Shown: one piece after another, positions 33,230-42,661 of the stretch
Layout of the letters: each line of letters opens with the position of its first letter
How positions within the stretch are numbered: the first letter of the stretch is position 1
Source: Azospirillum formosense
GTDB lineage: Bacteria; Pseudomonadota; Alphaproteobacteria; Azospirillales; Azospirillaceae
Direction of reading: 5' to 3'
Length of the DNA stretch: 64,000 bases
Assembly: GCF_040500525.1 (NCBI RefSeq)
Contig: NZ_CP159402.1
Coordinates: forward strand, 2,606,501-2,670,500
The notes under the pieces: model-generated
The model's database searches: none
The model's input: only the letters and a program-made list of their open reading frames with translations
Told to the model about the DNA's origin: nothing
Made by a program: the position numbers and the translations under genes

Positions 33230-33937
33230 CTATCCGGCGGCGGGGGTGGGGCGGGCGCCGAAGATCGCCGTGCCGACCCGCACATGGGTGGCGCCGAAGC
33301 GGATCGCCGTCTCGTAATCGCCGCTCATCCCCATGCTGACCTCGGGCAGGCCGGCGCGGCGGGCCATCTCGGCGAGCAGGGCGAAATGCATCGCCGGCTC
33401 CTCGTCCACCGGGGGAATGCACATCAGGCCGCTCACCGGCAGCTTCCAGCTGTCCCGGCAGGCGGCCAGGAAGGCGTCCAGCTCCGCCGGGGCAATGCCG
33501 GCCTTCTGCGGCTCCTCGCCGGTGTTGACCTCGATCAGGCACCGCGGGCGGCGCCCGCTGCGCGCCATCTCCTCGGCGAGCGCCTCGGCCAGCTTGGGCC
33601 GGTCCACCGTCTGGATCACGTCGAACAGGGCCACCGCGTCCTTGACCTTGTTGGTCTGCAGCGGGCCGATCAGGTGCAGCTCCAGATCCGGGAAGCGGTC
33701 GCGCAGCGCGGGGAACTTCGCCTTGGCCTCCTGCACGCGGTTCTCGCCGAAGACGCGCTGGCCGGCGGCCAGGGCCTCCTCCACCGCCTCGACCGGATGG
33801 GTCTTGGAGACGGCGACCAGGGTCACCGCGCCGGCATCGCGCCCGCCGGCGGCGCAGCCTTCCCGGATGGACCGGCGGACGGCCTCCAGCCGGGCCGTGA
33901 CGGTGCCGTCTGATGGATCGGTGTGCGACGCGGACAT
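33230..33937 (-). CDS. YggS-family pyridoxal 5'-phosphate homeostasis protein
   Basis: A 235-residue PLP-binding protein with the alanine-racemase N-terminal barrel. The PLP Lys lies in VTLVAVSKTHP, followed by FGENRVQEAKAKF, LHLIGPLQTNKVK, LIEVNTGEEPQKAGI and the C-terminal SMGMSGDYETAIRFGATHVRVGTAIFG that binds the phosphate. The family keeps free PLP in balance and has no known enzymatic reaction. The ATG at 33937 is chosen; the upstream extension is not conserved. It is divergent from the exported protein at 34051. Confidence 0.93.
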   Translation of the reverse strand: MSASHTDPSDGTVTARLEAVRRSIREGCAAGGRDAGAVTLVAVSKTHPVEAVEEALAAGQRVFGENRVQEAKAKFPALRDRFPDLELHLIGPLQTNKVKDAVALFDVIQTVDRPKLAEALAEEMARSGRRPRCLIEVNTGEEPQKAGIAPAELDAFLAACRDSWKLPVSGLMCIPPVDEEPAMHFALLAEMARRAGLPEVSMGMSGDYETAIRFGATHVRVGTAIFGARPTPAAG

Positions 33938-34050
33938 GCCCGTCCTCCCCCCTTTGTGCTGCCCCGGCTGCGGCGCCTGCCTGTACAGGGACCGGAGGGC
34001 GTGGTAACGGACGGGCCGACGAAACGCAAGCACCCCGAGGAGAACACGGC

Positions 34051-34599
34051 ATGCGTGGTTGGATGCGTCCCCTGATCCTGTCGGCGCTGATTCTGGGGGC
34101 CGCGCCGTTCACGGCCGGCAGCGCCTTTGCCCAAAGCCCCGGTGGCCAGGACGCCGGGAGCCAGAATGGCGGAAAGCCCGCCGCCGGCAAGGAAGCGCCG
34201 AAGGAGGCCCCCAAGACGGCGGCGGGATCGGCCATCGCCCAGGCGCCCTTCGCCGTGCAGCCGTTCCCGCTGCAGGACGACGGCACCTACAAGGAGTTCC
34301 TGGGCGCGGCCGCCGCCGACCTCAACCGCCGCTGCGTCAAGCAGGAGAATTACGGTTGGGAGTTCAAGAAGGACGACGCCGCCCGCCGCGACCAAATTCT
34401 TGAGTCCACCCTGGGCAGCTTCCGCAAGGCCGGATGGAAGATGGGCGAGGTGAAGGTCCGGACGATCCGCGATCCGGGAACCACCGCCTACACGGCGGAA
34501 AAGGCCAAGCAGCGCCTGCTGGCCGTCTGGACCCCGATGGAGGACGCGGCAATCCTGCTGCTCTGCGAGACCGAAGCGGCTCCGGCGACCAAGAAGTAA
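34051..34599 (+). CDS. Exported hypothetical protein
   Basis: A 182-residue protein with a clear signal peptide (MRGWMRPLILSALILGAAPFTAGSAFA, cleavage before QS). A Gly/Lys/Ala/Pro-rich linker follows, then a folded C-terminal domain from about residue 70 (PFPLQDDGTYKEFLGAAAADLNRRCVKQENYGWEFKK ... AKQRLLAVWTPMEDAAILLLCET). Two Cys residues in that domain (RRCVK and LLCET) could form a disulfide in the periplasm. I do not recognise the family. AGGAG precedes the ATG, and a strong terminator follows. Confidence 0.75.
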   Translation: MRGWMRPLILSALILGAAPFTAGSAFAQSPGGQDAGSQNGGKPAAGKEAPKEAPKTAAGSAIAQAPFAVQPFPLQDDGTYKEFLGAAAADLNRRCVKQENYGWEFKKDDAARRDQILESTLGSFRKAGWKMGEVKVRTIRDPGTTAYTAEKAKQRLLAVWTPMEDAAILLLCETEAAPATKK

Positions 34600-34618
34600 G
34601 GGCCGACGCCCAAAAGGA

Positions 34619-34650
34619 AAACGGCGGCGGATGGGTATCCGCCGCCGTTT
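34619..34650. terminator. Bidirectional intrinsic terminator
   Basis: Bases 34619-34632 pair with 34637-34650 (14 bp, GGGT loop). T-rich sequence follows on the plus side and AAAAGG (T-run on the minus strand) precedes it. It lies between the exported protein gene and the convergent porin gene and can stop transcription from both. Confidence 0.75.
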
Positions 34651-34674
34651 CCATTTCACCGGACGCCGGGCCGA

Positions 34675-35802
34675 TCAGAAGGCCAGGCGGGTGTCGATCA
34701 TGATGATGTGCGCGCGGTCGTCGAGGCCGACGGCATCGGTCTTCAGATCGAGGTAGCTGTACTCCAGACCCGTCGTCAGGCCCGGCGCGACGGTGTAGGT
34801 CACGCCGCCCTGGTAGAGGTCCGCCTTGGCCGGAGTCGTCGCGGTCTCGACGTCGTTGCCACGCGAATGCGAGTAGTTGGCGGCGAGGATGAACGGGCCG
34901 GCGGTGTACTGGGCACCGACGATCCAGATGTCCTGCTTCTCCTTCGTGGTCAGCGACTTGTCGTAACCGCTGTCGCCGCTGTAGGCGTAGCTGCCGCCGA
35001 TCTTGAAGTTGCCGTAGCCGACGTTCAGGCCGGCATGGACCGAGCTGAGCTTCTCGAAGCGGGTGGCGCCGGCGCCGGTGCCGTCGTTGACGGCATCGCC
35101 GAACTGGTAGAAGGCGCTGGCCGCCACGCTGAAGCCGCCGAACTCGTTGGCGTAGGTGCCGCCGACCTCGACGACGTCCTGGAAGCCGCCGTTGTCCTGG
35201 CGGCGGTTGATCGAGGTGTGCGAGTCGCCGGTGCGCGGCGTGTAGGAGACGCCGCCCTGGAAGCCGGCGATGGTCGGAGTGAGGTAGATGATCTTGGTGC
35301 CGACGTCGCCCGAGGCGAGGGCACGGAAGTTGTTGGTGGTGGTCGGCAGCAGGCCGTAGGTCGACGAGCCGTTGAGGAATTCCACCGTGTTGTTGTCCGG
35401 ACCGCCGGCAATGCCTTCGACGTTCGGGCCGATGATGCCGAATTCGTCCGACAGGCCGTTGATCGTGCCGGCTTGCAGGGTGCCGAAGCCGCTGTTCACG
35501 AAGATGAAGGCACGGTCGGCGTCCATGGTGCGGACGTTGCTGGCGCCGTTGGCGGCGCGCATACGGACGCGGCCACCATACTCCAGCCCGTTGTCGGCCG
35601 TGGCGACCGGCGTGACGATCACGCGGAAACGGTTGGCGAACTCCGTCGAGCGGGTGTCCTGGTCACGATCCTGGTTGACGTAGGCGCCCTGGAAGAACGC
35701 GTCGCCGCCGATCTTGACCTCGAACTTGGTCTGGGCGGAAGCCACGCCGCTGCAGGCGATGATCGCGACGGCTGCGCAGCCCGTAACAAGAGAACGCTTC
35801 AT
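34675..35802 (-). CDS. Outer-membrane porin (Porin_4-type), copy 1
   Basis: A 375-residue beta-barrel porin. The signal peptide MKRSLVTGCAAVAIIACSGVASA is followed by TKFEVKIGGDAFFQGAYVNQDRDQDTRSTEFANRFRVIVTPVATADNGLEYGGRVRMRAANG, alternating strands, and a terminal Phe (DTRLAF), the assembly signal of outer-membrane proteins. TMDADRAFIF is shared with the second porin at 36250, so they are paralogues. AGAAGGATGG is a good ribosome site. It would allow passive uptake of small solutes. Confidence 0.93.
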   Translation of the reverse strand: MKRSLVTGCAAVAIIACSGVASAQTKFEVKIGGDAFFQGAYVNQDRDQDTRSTEFANRFRVIVTPVATADNGLEYGGRVRMRAANGASNVRTMDADRAFIFVNSGFGTLQAGTINGLSDEFGIIGPNVEGIAGGPDNNTVEFLNGSSTYGLLPTTTNNFRALASGDVGTKIIYLTPTIAGFQGGVSYTPRTGDSHTSINRRQDNGGFQDVVEVGGTYANEFGGFSVAASAFYQFGDAVNDGTGAGATRFEKLSSVHAGLNVGYGNFKIGGSYAYSGDSGYDKSLTTKEKQDIWIVGAQYTAGPFILAANYSHSRGNDVETATTPAKADLYQGGVTYTVAPGLTTGLEYSYLDLKTDAVGLDDRAHIIMIDTRLAF

Positions 35803-36195
35803 TGATGGTCCATCCTTCTAGCAGGCCCCCAAGGAGACTGGAGCCGTGCGGTTGTGCTTCCCATCAACTACTAAGCCACTCGTTCCCTTACCCGGCAAGG
35901 GTGATTCAACGGGGAAATCGGTTCAACTGTAACACAGTTGCCATTCCGACACAGTCATAAGTAACTGAAAGCTATCGGTTTTTCCCGCATGCCGTAAATA
36001 TAGCACATTGCGTGGCGAGATTTTGGGCGCGGTGAACAAACTTTGCGCACGCGAACGCGCCCTGTCGAATGCCTTGGGCACCAGGGCGGACATCAGATCG
36101 GGCCGTGGGGCGAGCATCGGAAGACGCAGGGAAAGGCGCGACGCCGCGATGCCGGCGGCCGGGGCGATGCACCGGGAAAAAGGCCAAGGCACAAA
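35803..36195. other. Long intergenic leader region upstream of porin 1
   Basis: This 393-base gap between the two porin genes has no credible gene. The part nearest the porin is AT-richer than its surroundings and holds the inverted repeat CAACTG-TAACA-CAGTTG (about 35924-35940) and TATATTTA on the minus strand near 36000, which may belong to the porin 1 promoter. No promoter could be fixed with certainty. The half nearest the porin 2 terminator is GC-rich and shows nothing clear. Confidence 0.4.
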
Positions 36196-36225
36196 GAAAA
36201 AGGGCGGTGGCCGAAGCCACCGCCC
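36196..36225 (-). terminator. Rho-independent terminator of porin 2
   Basis: On the minus strand GGGCGGTGGC-TTCG-GCCACCGCCC forms a perfect 10-bp stem (36202-36211 with 36216-36225) closed by the stable UUCG tetraloop, followed by a run of T (36201 down to 36197). It lies 25 bases beyond the porin 2 stop. Confidence 0.9.
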
Positions 36226-36249
36226 CCTTCATCCACGGTAAACCGCAGA

Positions 36250-37422
36250 TTAGAACGCCAGGACCGTACGGAGCAGGACGACGTGACCGTCGTTGTCCAG
36301 GTCGTTGGCGGCCGTGCTCAGATCGCTGTCGGCCTTGAAGTAGTCGTACTGAGCCTGCAGGGTCAGGCCCGGAGCGACGGTGTAGCCGGCGCCGAACTCG
36401 TAGACTTCGATCTTGCGGCTGCCCGGGGTGTACAGGCTGCCGGCGTCCTTGCCGTTCTTGTAGTTGGCACCGACGACGATCGGGCCGGCGGTGTACTGAG
36501 CGCCGACAACCCAGAGGCGGCTCTTCTCGTTGTCCGAGGTCGCGGTCTGGATCTGGCCCGACTCACCGAAGTCGGTGTACGAACCGCCGAGCGAGAAGCC
36601 GGCGTAGCCAACCTGGGCGCCAACCTGCCAGGCGTTCAGGTCCTCGACGCTGGCGCCGACCGTGGTCGTGCCGGCGGCGTTGCCCCAGTAGTAGCCAGCG
36701 CTGGCCTTCAGCGAAACGCCGCCGAAGGTGTTGCTGTAGTTGGCACCGACTTCGACCAGATCCTCGAAGGTGGTCGAGAAGCCGCGGCCGGTGGCGGCGA
36801 CCGGGGTCAGGTCGGCGCGGTTGACCGAGGCGTGCGAGTCGTCGTTGCGCGGGGTGTAGCTGGCGCCCACCTGCAGGCCGGCGAAGCGCGGCGAGAAGTA
36901 CACGATCTTCGTCGCGTTGTTCTCGACGACCAGCGACTGGTTCAGGATCGAGCCGTTCAGGCCGCCCAGGCCGCCGGCGATGTCGGTGGTCTGGCCGATC
37001 CAGGCGGTGACGCCGTCATAGATGCCGAGCTGCAGGTAATCCTGCGGAGCGGTGATGTAGGTGGCGTCGTTGAAGGAGTTGGTCACGCCCATCTGGACCT
37101 GACCGAACGCGCCCTGCGCGAAGATGTAGCCGCGGTCGGCGTCCATCGTGCGGGCGTTGTTGGCGCCCGAGTTGGCGCGCATACGGATGCGGCCGCCGTA
37201 CTCCAGGCCGTTGTCGGCCTTGGCGGTCGGGGTCACGATGACGCGGAAGCGGTTGCGGAAGTCAACCGAACGGGCGCCCTGGTCGCGGTCTTCGTTGACG
37301 TAGCCGCCTTCGAAGTAGGCGTCGCCGCCGACCTTGACTTCAAACTTGGCCTGAGCGTTGGCAGCGCCGGCACCCAGAGCCAGAGCGGCAGCGGCGCAGC
37401 CCGCGAGCAGATAACGGTTCAT
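36250..37422 (-). CDS. Outer-membrane porin (Porin_4-type), copy 2
   Basis: A 390-residue porin paralogous to the one at 34675. It starts MNRYLLAGCAAAALALGAGAANA, then QAKFEVKVGGDAYFEGGYVNEDRDQGARSVDFRNRFRVIVTPTAKADNGLEYGGRIRMRANSG, with TMDADRGYIF and the C-terminal Phe (RTVLAF). The two barrels differ mostly in the loops, which implies different pore preferences. GGAGG lies 8 bases before the ATG at 37422; 50 codons further upstream are open but do not fit a signal peptide. It ends in a strong terminator. Confidence 0.93.
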   Translation of the reverse strand: MNRYLLAGCAAAALALGAGAANAQAKFEVKVGGDAYFEGGYVNEDRDQGARSVDFRNRFRVIVTPTAKADNGLEYGGRIRMRANSGANNARTMDADRGYIFAQGAFGQVQMGVTNSFNDATYITAPQDYLQLGIYDGVTAWIGQTTDIAGGLGGLNGSILNQSLVVENNATKIVYFSPRFAGLQVGASYTPRNDDSHASVNRADLTPVAATGRGFSTTFEDLVEVGANYSNTFGGVSLKASAGYYWGNAAGTTTVGASVEDLNAWQVGAQVGYAGFSLGGSYTDFGESGQIQTATSDNEKSRLWVVGAQYTAGPIVVGANYKNGKDAGSLYTPGSRKIEVYEFGAGYTVAPGLTLQAQYDYFKADSDLSTAANDLDNDGHVVLLRTVLAF

Positions 37423-37766
37423 GATTGTTGCCTCCATCCTGGCAGCAGAATTTTCAGCCCGGTTAACGTCCTGGCTGGCTCTGTGGTACGCAGATGCGGG
37501 GACGCCAGCAAGCCGGAAATCGCAAAGTTGCAGCAATGAAGGAACAGTGTGTCCGACGGAACACACCTTCATTGTGCGCCGCCGTCGGGATTCCGCGGCG
37601 CGCGCGGAGCCGCGCAGGGGGGTCCGGTTCCGGCCCCGGACACAGCAAAGGCACAGGCGGAGCCCCGCATCGGCTGTTGCCGCGGGCGGGCTTTTATGGT
37701 CTTTTCACCCGCATCCGCCGCGGTATCGTGCGCGGTACCCCGAATTTATTGATCCAGGTTCCGACC
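37423..37766. other. Divergent regulatory region between porin 2 and the DUF3576 gene
   Basis: A 344-base gap between divergent genes, holding no credible coding sequence. AATGAAG (37535-37541) and CTTCATT (37567-37573) form a 7-bp stem that encloses GTGTG...CACAC (about 37547-37566), giving an interrupted hairpin about 115 bases upstream of the porin ATG. It could be an operator or a leader-RNA fold for porin control. Confidence 0.35.
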
Positions 37767-38306
37767 ATGCGCCGTTCCCGTGTCCTTCGCCTTGCCCCCG
37801 TCGTGCTCGCGGCGTCGCTCGCCGTGGCCGGTTGCTCCAGCTGGGGCGGCCAGACGGAAACCGTCGACGAGCAGATCAAGAAGGAATACAAGTTCGGCAG
37901 CCTCCTCGGCACCGACGGCGGCTTCAGCCTGTTCGGCAAGAACAAGCGCAACGGCGCCGAGCAGGGCGACCCCAACGGCATCGGCGTCAACAGCTTCCTG
38001 TGGCGCGCCTCGCTGGACACGCTGTCCTTCATGCCGATCGTCTCCGCCGATCCGTTCGGCGGCGTCATCCTGACCGACTGGTACACGCCGCCGGACACCC
38101 CGAACGAGCGCTTCAAGGTCAACCTGTACATCATGGACCGCCAGCTCCGCGCCGACGGCGTGCGGGTGTCGGTGTTCAAGCAGCAGCGCGCCGGTTCGGA
38201 CTGGCGCGACAGCGCGGTCGGGCCGGAGACGGCGACGACGCTGGAGGACGCGGTGCTGACCCGCGCCCGCCAGATCCGCGTCGCCCAGCAGGCGGCGGCG
38301 CGCTGA
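37767..38306 (+). CDS. DUF3576 lipoprotein
   Basis: A 179-residue exported lipoprotein: lipobox VAGC gives the acylated Cys at about residue 23. The mature part begins [25 protein letters not shown] and contains [36 protein letters not shown], the core of the DUF3576 family, then [23 protein letters not shown]. The function is unknown. As in other alphaproteobacteria in my recollection, it lies directly before leuS and lptE, which suggests an envelope-biogenesis role. Confidence 0.88.
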   Translation: MRRSRVLRLAPVVLAASLAVAGCSSWGGQTETVDEQIKKEYKFGSLLGTDGGFSLFGKNKRNGAEQGDPNGIGVNSFLWRASLDTLSFMPIVSADPFGGVILTDWYTPPDTPNERFKVNLYIMDRQLRADGVRVSVFKQQRAGSDWRDSAVGPETATTLEDAVLTRARQIRVAQQAAAR

Positions 38307-38430
38307 GCGGACGCGCCGGTTCGGCGGGAAGCAGGGCAGGGCAGGGCGCGGACAGCGCGCCGCCTGTCATCCCGCCGCCGGCGTCTTACTTATCAAGACC
38401 TACGAAACTCACGGAACGGCGTCTGCGGTC

Positions 38431-41001
38431 ATGTCGCGTTACAATGTCAAGGAAACCGAAGCGAAGTGGCAGGGCGAGTGGGAGCGGCAGGGCTGCTTCA
38501 CCGCGCGCGAGGACGCTTCCCGTGAGAAGTACTATGTGCTGGAGATGTTCCCCTACCCGTCGGGGCGCATCCATATGGGGCACGTCCGCAACTACACCAT
38601 CGGCGACGTGATCGCGCGCTACAAGCGCGCCCGCGGCTTCAACGTGCTGCACCCCATGGGCTGGGACGCCTTCGGCCTGCCGGCGGAGAACGCCGCGCTG
38701 GAGAAGAAGACCCACCCGGCCAAATGGACCCGCGAGAACATCGCGGCCATGCGCGCCCAGCTGAAGACGATGGGCCTGTCCATCGACTGGGACCGCGAGG
38801 TCGCCACCTGCGACGTGGAGTATTACCGCCACGAGCAGAAGATGTTCCTGGATTTCCTCAAGGAAGGCCTGGCCTACCGCAAGGAGTCCTGGGTCAACTG
38901 GGACCCGGTCGACAACACGGTTCTCGCCAACGAGCAGGTGATCGACGGCCGCGGCTGGCGCACCGGCGCTCTGGTCGAGAAGCGCAAGCTGTCGCAGTGG
39001 TTCCTCAAGATCACCGCCTACGCCGACGAGCTGTTGAAGGGGCTGGACACGCTGGACCGCTGGCCGGAGCGCGTGCGCCTGATGCAGGAGAACTGGATCG
39101 GCAAGTCCACCGGCGTGCGCTTCCGCTTCGACCTCGTCGGGCGGACGGACAAGCTGGAGGTCTTCACGACCCGGCCCGACACGCTGTTCGGCGCGTCCTT
39201 CGCGGCGATCTCCGCCAACCATCCGCTGGCCGCCGAGCTGGCCGCCGGCAACCCGGCGCTGGCCGAGTTCATCGCCGAGTGCAACCGCATGGGCACCAGC
39301 GAGGAGGCCATCGAGACCGCCGAGAAGCGCGGCTTCGACACCGGCCTGCGGGTGACGCATCCCTTCGACCCGTCCTGGGAGCTGCCGGTCTACGTCGCCA
39401 ACTTCGTGCTGATGGAATACGGCACGGGCGCCATCTTCGGCTGCCCGGCCCATGACCAGCGCGACCTGGACTTCGCCCGCAAGTACGGCCTGCCGGTCAC
39501 GCCGGTGGTCGTTCCGGCGGACGCCGATCCCGCCACCTTCACCGTCGGCGACGAGGCCTACACCGGCCCCGGCCTGCTGCGCAATTCGCGCTTCCTCGAC
39601 GGGATGGAGGTCGAACCGGCCAAGCAGGAGGTCGGCAGGCGTCTGGAGGAGCAGGGGCAGGGCGAGCGCACCACCCAGTACCGCCTGCGCGACTGGGGCG
39701 TCTCCCGCCAGCGTTACTGGGGCTGCCCCATCCCGGTCATCCACTGCGGCAGCTGCGGCATCGTCCCGGTCCCCGAGCAGGATCTGCCGGTCGTGCTGCC
39801 GGAGGACGTGACCTTCGACAAGCCCGGCAATCCGCTGGACCACCACCCGACCTGGAAGCACACGACCTGCCCGAGCTGCGGCAAGCCGGCGGTGCGCGAG
39901 ACGGACACCTTCGACACCTTCATCGAGTCGAGCTGGTATTTCGCCCGCTTCTGCTCGCCCAAGGCCGAGGACGTCGCCTTCACGCGCGAGGCGGTGGATT
40001 ACTGGCTGTCCGTGGACCAGTACATCGGCGGCATCGAGCACGCCGTGCTGCACCTGCTCTACTCCCGCTTCTGGACGCGGGCGATGAAGCAGTGCGGCTA
40101 CCTGAACGTGGAGGAGCCCTTCGCCGGCCTCTTCACCCAGGGCATGGTCAACCACGAGACCTACAAGGACGCCGGCACCGGCGCCTGGCTGGCCCCGACC
40201 GACATCCGCAGGAACGATCTCGGCGACTACATCCGCAACGACAACGACGGCCCGGTGACGGTCGGCCGCGTCGAGAAGATGTCGAAGTCGAAGAAGAACG
40301 TGGTGGACCCGGCGCACATCATCGGCACCTACGGCGCCGACGCGGCCCGCCTGTTCATGCTGTCCGACAGCCCGCCGGAACGCGACCTGGAATGGACCGA
40401 AGCCGGCATCGACGGCGCCTGGCGCTACATCAACCGCCTGTGGCGGATGGTGACGGAATCGCCGGTCGCGCTGCCGCCCGCCGACGCCGCGAAGCCGGAC
40501 GCCTTCAGCGCCAAGGCCGAGGCCACCCGCCGTCTGGTCCACAAGGCCATCGCCGGCATCTCGGAGGACCTGGAGAAGTTCCGCTTCAACAAGGCGGTGG
40601 CCCGCGTGCGCGAGCTGTCCAACGCGCTCGCGGAGCTGGACGGGACGGGCGAGGGCGAGGCCTGGGTGCTGCGCGAAGGCTTCGAGGCCACCGTGCGGCT
40701 GATCGCCCCGATGATGCCCCATTTGGCGGAAGAGCTGTGGGCGCAGCTCGGTCACGACACGCTGCTCGTCAACCAGCCCTGGCCGCAGGCCGACGCGGCC
40801 CTGGTGGTCGAGGACTCGGTCACCATGGCCGTCCAGGTCAACGGCAAGCTGCGCGCCACGCTGGCGCTGCCGCGAGACATGGCCAAGGACGCCGCGGAGC
40901 AGGTGGCCCTGGCCGATCCCAACGTCCAGCGCGCCCTGGAGGGCAAGCCGGTGCGCAAGGTCATCGTCGTCCCGAACCGGGTGATCAATGTCGTCGTCTG
41001 A
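38431..41001 (+). CDS. leuS: Leucyl-tRNA synthetase
   Basis: Class I aminoacyl-tRNA synthetase of 856 residues that charges tRNA-Leu. The HIGH-type motif is [15 protein letters not shown] near residue 42, the CP1 editing domain contains [11 protein letters not shown] and the conserved editing Asp region [16 protein letters not shown], and the KMSKS loop reads KMSKSKKN near residue 617. The C-terminal anticodon-binding and tail parts are complete ([12 protein letters not shown] ... [14 protein letters not shown]). The 3' end overlaps lptE by 14 bases, so the genes are coupled. Confidence 0.97.
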   Translation: MSRYNVKETEAKWQGEWERQGCFTAREDASREKYYVLEMFPYPSGRIHMGHVRNYTIGDVIARYKRARGFNVLHPMGWDAFGLPAENAALEKKTHPAKWTRENIAAMRAQLKTMGLSIDWDREVATCDVEYYRHEQKMFLDFLKEGLAYRKESWVNWDPVDNTVLANEQVIDGRGWRTGALVEKRKLSQWFLKITAYADELLKGLDTLDRWPERVRLMQENWIGKSTGVRFRFDLVGRTDKLEVFTTRPDTLFGASFAAISANHPLAAELAAGNPALAEFIAECNRMGTSEEAIETAEKRGFDTGLRVTHPFDPSWELPVYVANFVLMEYGTGAIFGCPAHDQRDLDFARKYGLPVTPVVVPADADPATFTVGDEAYTGPGLLRNSRFLDGMEVEPAKQEVGRRLEEQGQGERTTQYRLRDWGVSRQRYWGCPIPVIHCGSCGIVPVPEQDLPVVLPEDVTFDKPGNPLDHHPTWKHTTCPSCGKPAVRETDTFDTFIESSWYFARFCSPKAEDVAFTREAVDYWLSVDQYIGGIEHAVLHLLYSRFWTRAMKQCGYLNVEEPFAGLFTQGMVNHETYKDAGTGAWLAPTDIRRNDLGDYIRNDNDGPVTVGRVEKMSKSKKNVVDPAHIIGTYGADAARLFMLSDSPPERDLEWTEAGIDGAWRYINRLWRMVTESPVALPPADAAKPDAFSAKAEATRRLVHKAIAGISEDLEKFRFNKAVARVRELSNALAELDGTGEGEAWVLREGFEATVRLIAPMMPHLAEELWAQLGHDTLLVNQPWPQADAALVVEDSVTMAVQVNGKLRATLALPRDMAKDAAEQVALADPNVQRALEGKPVRKVIVVPNRVINVVV

Positions 41002-41566
41002 CCTCAACACCGGCAACGGCTGTGGCGGCAACGGCCGTGGCGGGAAGGCCGGAGTCCGGCGGCGGGGGCTTCTCGCCCTCGCCCTGCTGGCACCGGCGGT
41101 CCTCGCCACCGCGGCCTGCGGTTTCCAGCCGATGTACGGGACTCTCGGGTCGAACAGCATCGGCGCCGCCGAGCTTCAGCAGGTCGACATCGGGGTGATC
41201 CGCGACCGGAACGGCCAGAAGCTGCGCAATCTCCTGATCGACCGCTTCTATGCCGACGGCCGCCCGGCCAGCCCGCGCTACCGGCTGGAGACGACGCTGA
41301 CCGCGTCGGAGCAGAAGCTGTCCCTCCAGAAGGACGCGACGGCCACCCGCGCCCAGCTCGTCGTGAACGCCCCCTATCTGCTCATCGACGCGGCGACGGG
41401 AAAGATCCTGTTCCAGGCCAACGCGCGCTCCTACATCAGCTACAACGTGCTGGAGCAGCAGTACGGCGCTTTGGTCACGGTCGAGAACGCCTACGACCGC
41501 GCTCTTCTGGAAATCTCCAACGAGATCACCACCCGCGTGGCCGCCGAACTCGGCCGCAAGTCCTGA
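40988..41566 (+). CDS. lptE: LPS-assembly lipoprotein LptE
   Basis: A 192-residue lipoprotein that plugs the LptD barrel in lipopolysaccharide export to the outer membrane. After a Gly/Asn-rich leader of about 24 residues comes a hydrophobic segment ending in the lipobox [12 protein letters not shown]; CGFxPxYG is the typical mature start of alphaproteobacterial LptE. Later segments ([37 protein letters not shown]) match the fold. It overlaps the end of leuS and is followed 48 bases later by holA, the usual order. Confidence 0.9.
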   Translation: MSSSDLNTGNGCGGNGRGGKAGVRRRGLLALALLAPAVLATAACGFQPMYGTLGSNSIGAAELQQVDIGVIRDRNGQKLRNLLIDRFYADGRPASPRYRLETTLTASEQKLSLQKDATATRAQLVVNAPYLLIDAATGKILFQANARSYISYNVLEQQYGALVTVENAYDRALLEISNEITTRVAAELGRKS

Positions 41567-41614
41567 TCCGCACTGGACAACGGGGGCTGGTCCTCCGCCA
41601 CCGACGGTGACTTC

Positions 41615-42637
41615 GTGAAGCTGCAAGCCCGGGCGATCGACGGCTTCCTGCGCAGCCCCGATCCCAAGATCCGCGCGGTCCTGCTCTACGGTCCCGACAC
41701 CGGCCTGGTGCGCGACCGCGCCATGGGGCTGGGCCGCACCGTGGTCGCCGACCTGTCCGATCCCTTCCGGGTGACCGAGATGCTGGGCCGCGCCGTCGCC
41801 GACGATCCGGCGCGGCTGGCCGACGAGGCGGCCGCCCTGTCCTTCACCGGCGGACGCCGCCTGATCCGCGTGCGCGAGGCGGAGGACAACGTCACCGCCG
41901 CCTTCACCGCTTTCCTGGGCAACCTGCCGCCCGGCGACAGCCTCGTCCTCGTCGAGGCCGGCGACCTCGGCAACCGGTCGAAGCTGCGCACCCTGTTCGA
42001 AGGGGCGGACGGCGCCGTCGCCATTCCCTGCTATGTGGAGGAGGAGGCCGCGCTCGGCCGGGTCATCGCCGACATCCTGCATGGCCATGGCCTGACCGCC
42101 GATCCCGACGCGCTGACCTTCCTCGCCGGCAATCTGGTCGGCGACCGCATGGTGGCGCGCGGCGAGGTGGAGAAGCTGGCGCTCTACATGGGCGCGGAGA
42201 CGCGTGTCCGGCTGGAGGATGCCCAGGCCTGCGTCGGCGACAGCGCGGCCCTGTCGCTCGACGAACCGATCTGGGCGGCGGCGGAGGGCGATTTCGCGAC
42301 TCTCGACCGCTCGCTGGCCCGCCTGTTCGCCGAGGGCATGTCCCCCGTGCCGATCCTGCGCGCCGCCCAGCGCCATTTCCAGCGCCTGCAGCTGGTCGCC
42401 GGGCAGGTGGCGGCCGGCAAGTCGGCGGACGCCGCGGTGGAGGCGCTGCGCCCGCCGGTGTTCTTCAAGATGAAACCGCGGCTGACCGGTCAGGCCCGCC
42501 GCTGGCCGGCGCCGCTGGTCCGTCAGGCGCTGGAGCGTCTGGTCGAGGCCGAGGCGGACTGCAAGCGCACCAACATGCCCGACCAGACGCTCTGCGCCCG
42601 CGTCCTCTTCCAGCTCGCCTCGCTGGCGCGGCGCTGA
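41615..42637 (+). CDS. holA: DNA polymerase III subunit delta
   Basis: Clamp-loader subunit of 340 residues that opens the sliding clamp. It starts from GTG (MKLQARAIDGFLRSPDPKIRAVLLYGPDTGLVRDRA), with the typical LLYGPDTGLVRDRA loop, DSLVLVEAGDLGNRSKLRTLFE, and the domain II/III region DALTFLAGNLVGDRMVARGEVEKLALY. The C-terminus LVEAEADCKRTNMPDQTLCARVLFQLA is a family trait. It is the last gene of the leuS-lptE-holA row. Confidence 0.92.
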   Translation: MKLQARAIDGFLRSPDPKIRAVLLYGPDTGLVRDRAMGLGRTVVADLSDPFRVTEMLGRAVADDPARLADEAAALSFTGGRRLIRVREAEDNVTAAFTAFLGNLPPGDSLVLVEAGDLGNRSKLRTLFEGADGAVAIPCYVEEEAALGRVIADILHGHGLTADPDALTFLAGNLVGDRMVARGEVEKLALYMGAETRVRLEDAQACVGDSAALSLDEPIWAAAEGDFATLDRSLARLFAEGMSPVPILRAAQRHFQRLQLVAGQVAAGKSADAAVEALRPPVFFKMKPRLTGQARRWPAPLVRQALERLVEAEADCKRTNMPDQTLCARVLFQLASLARR

Positions 42638-42661
42638 GGTTCCTCCTTACGTCACCGGCCC

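Noticed and set aside
38386..41160. 924-codon minus-strand frame across leuS
   Set aside because: LeuS on the plus strand has all expected motifs; the antisense translation is repetitive Arg/Gly/His/Val with no domain.
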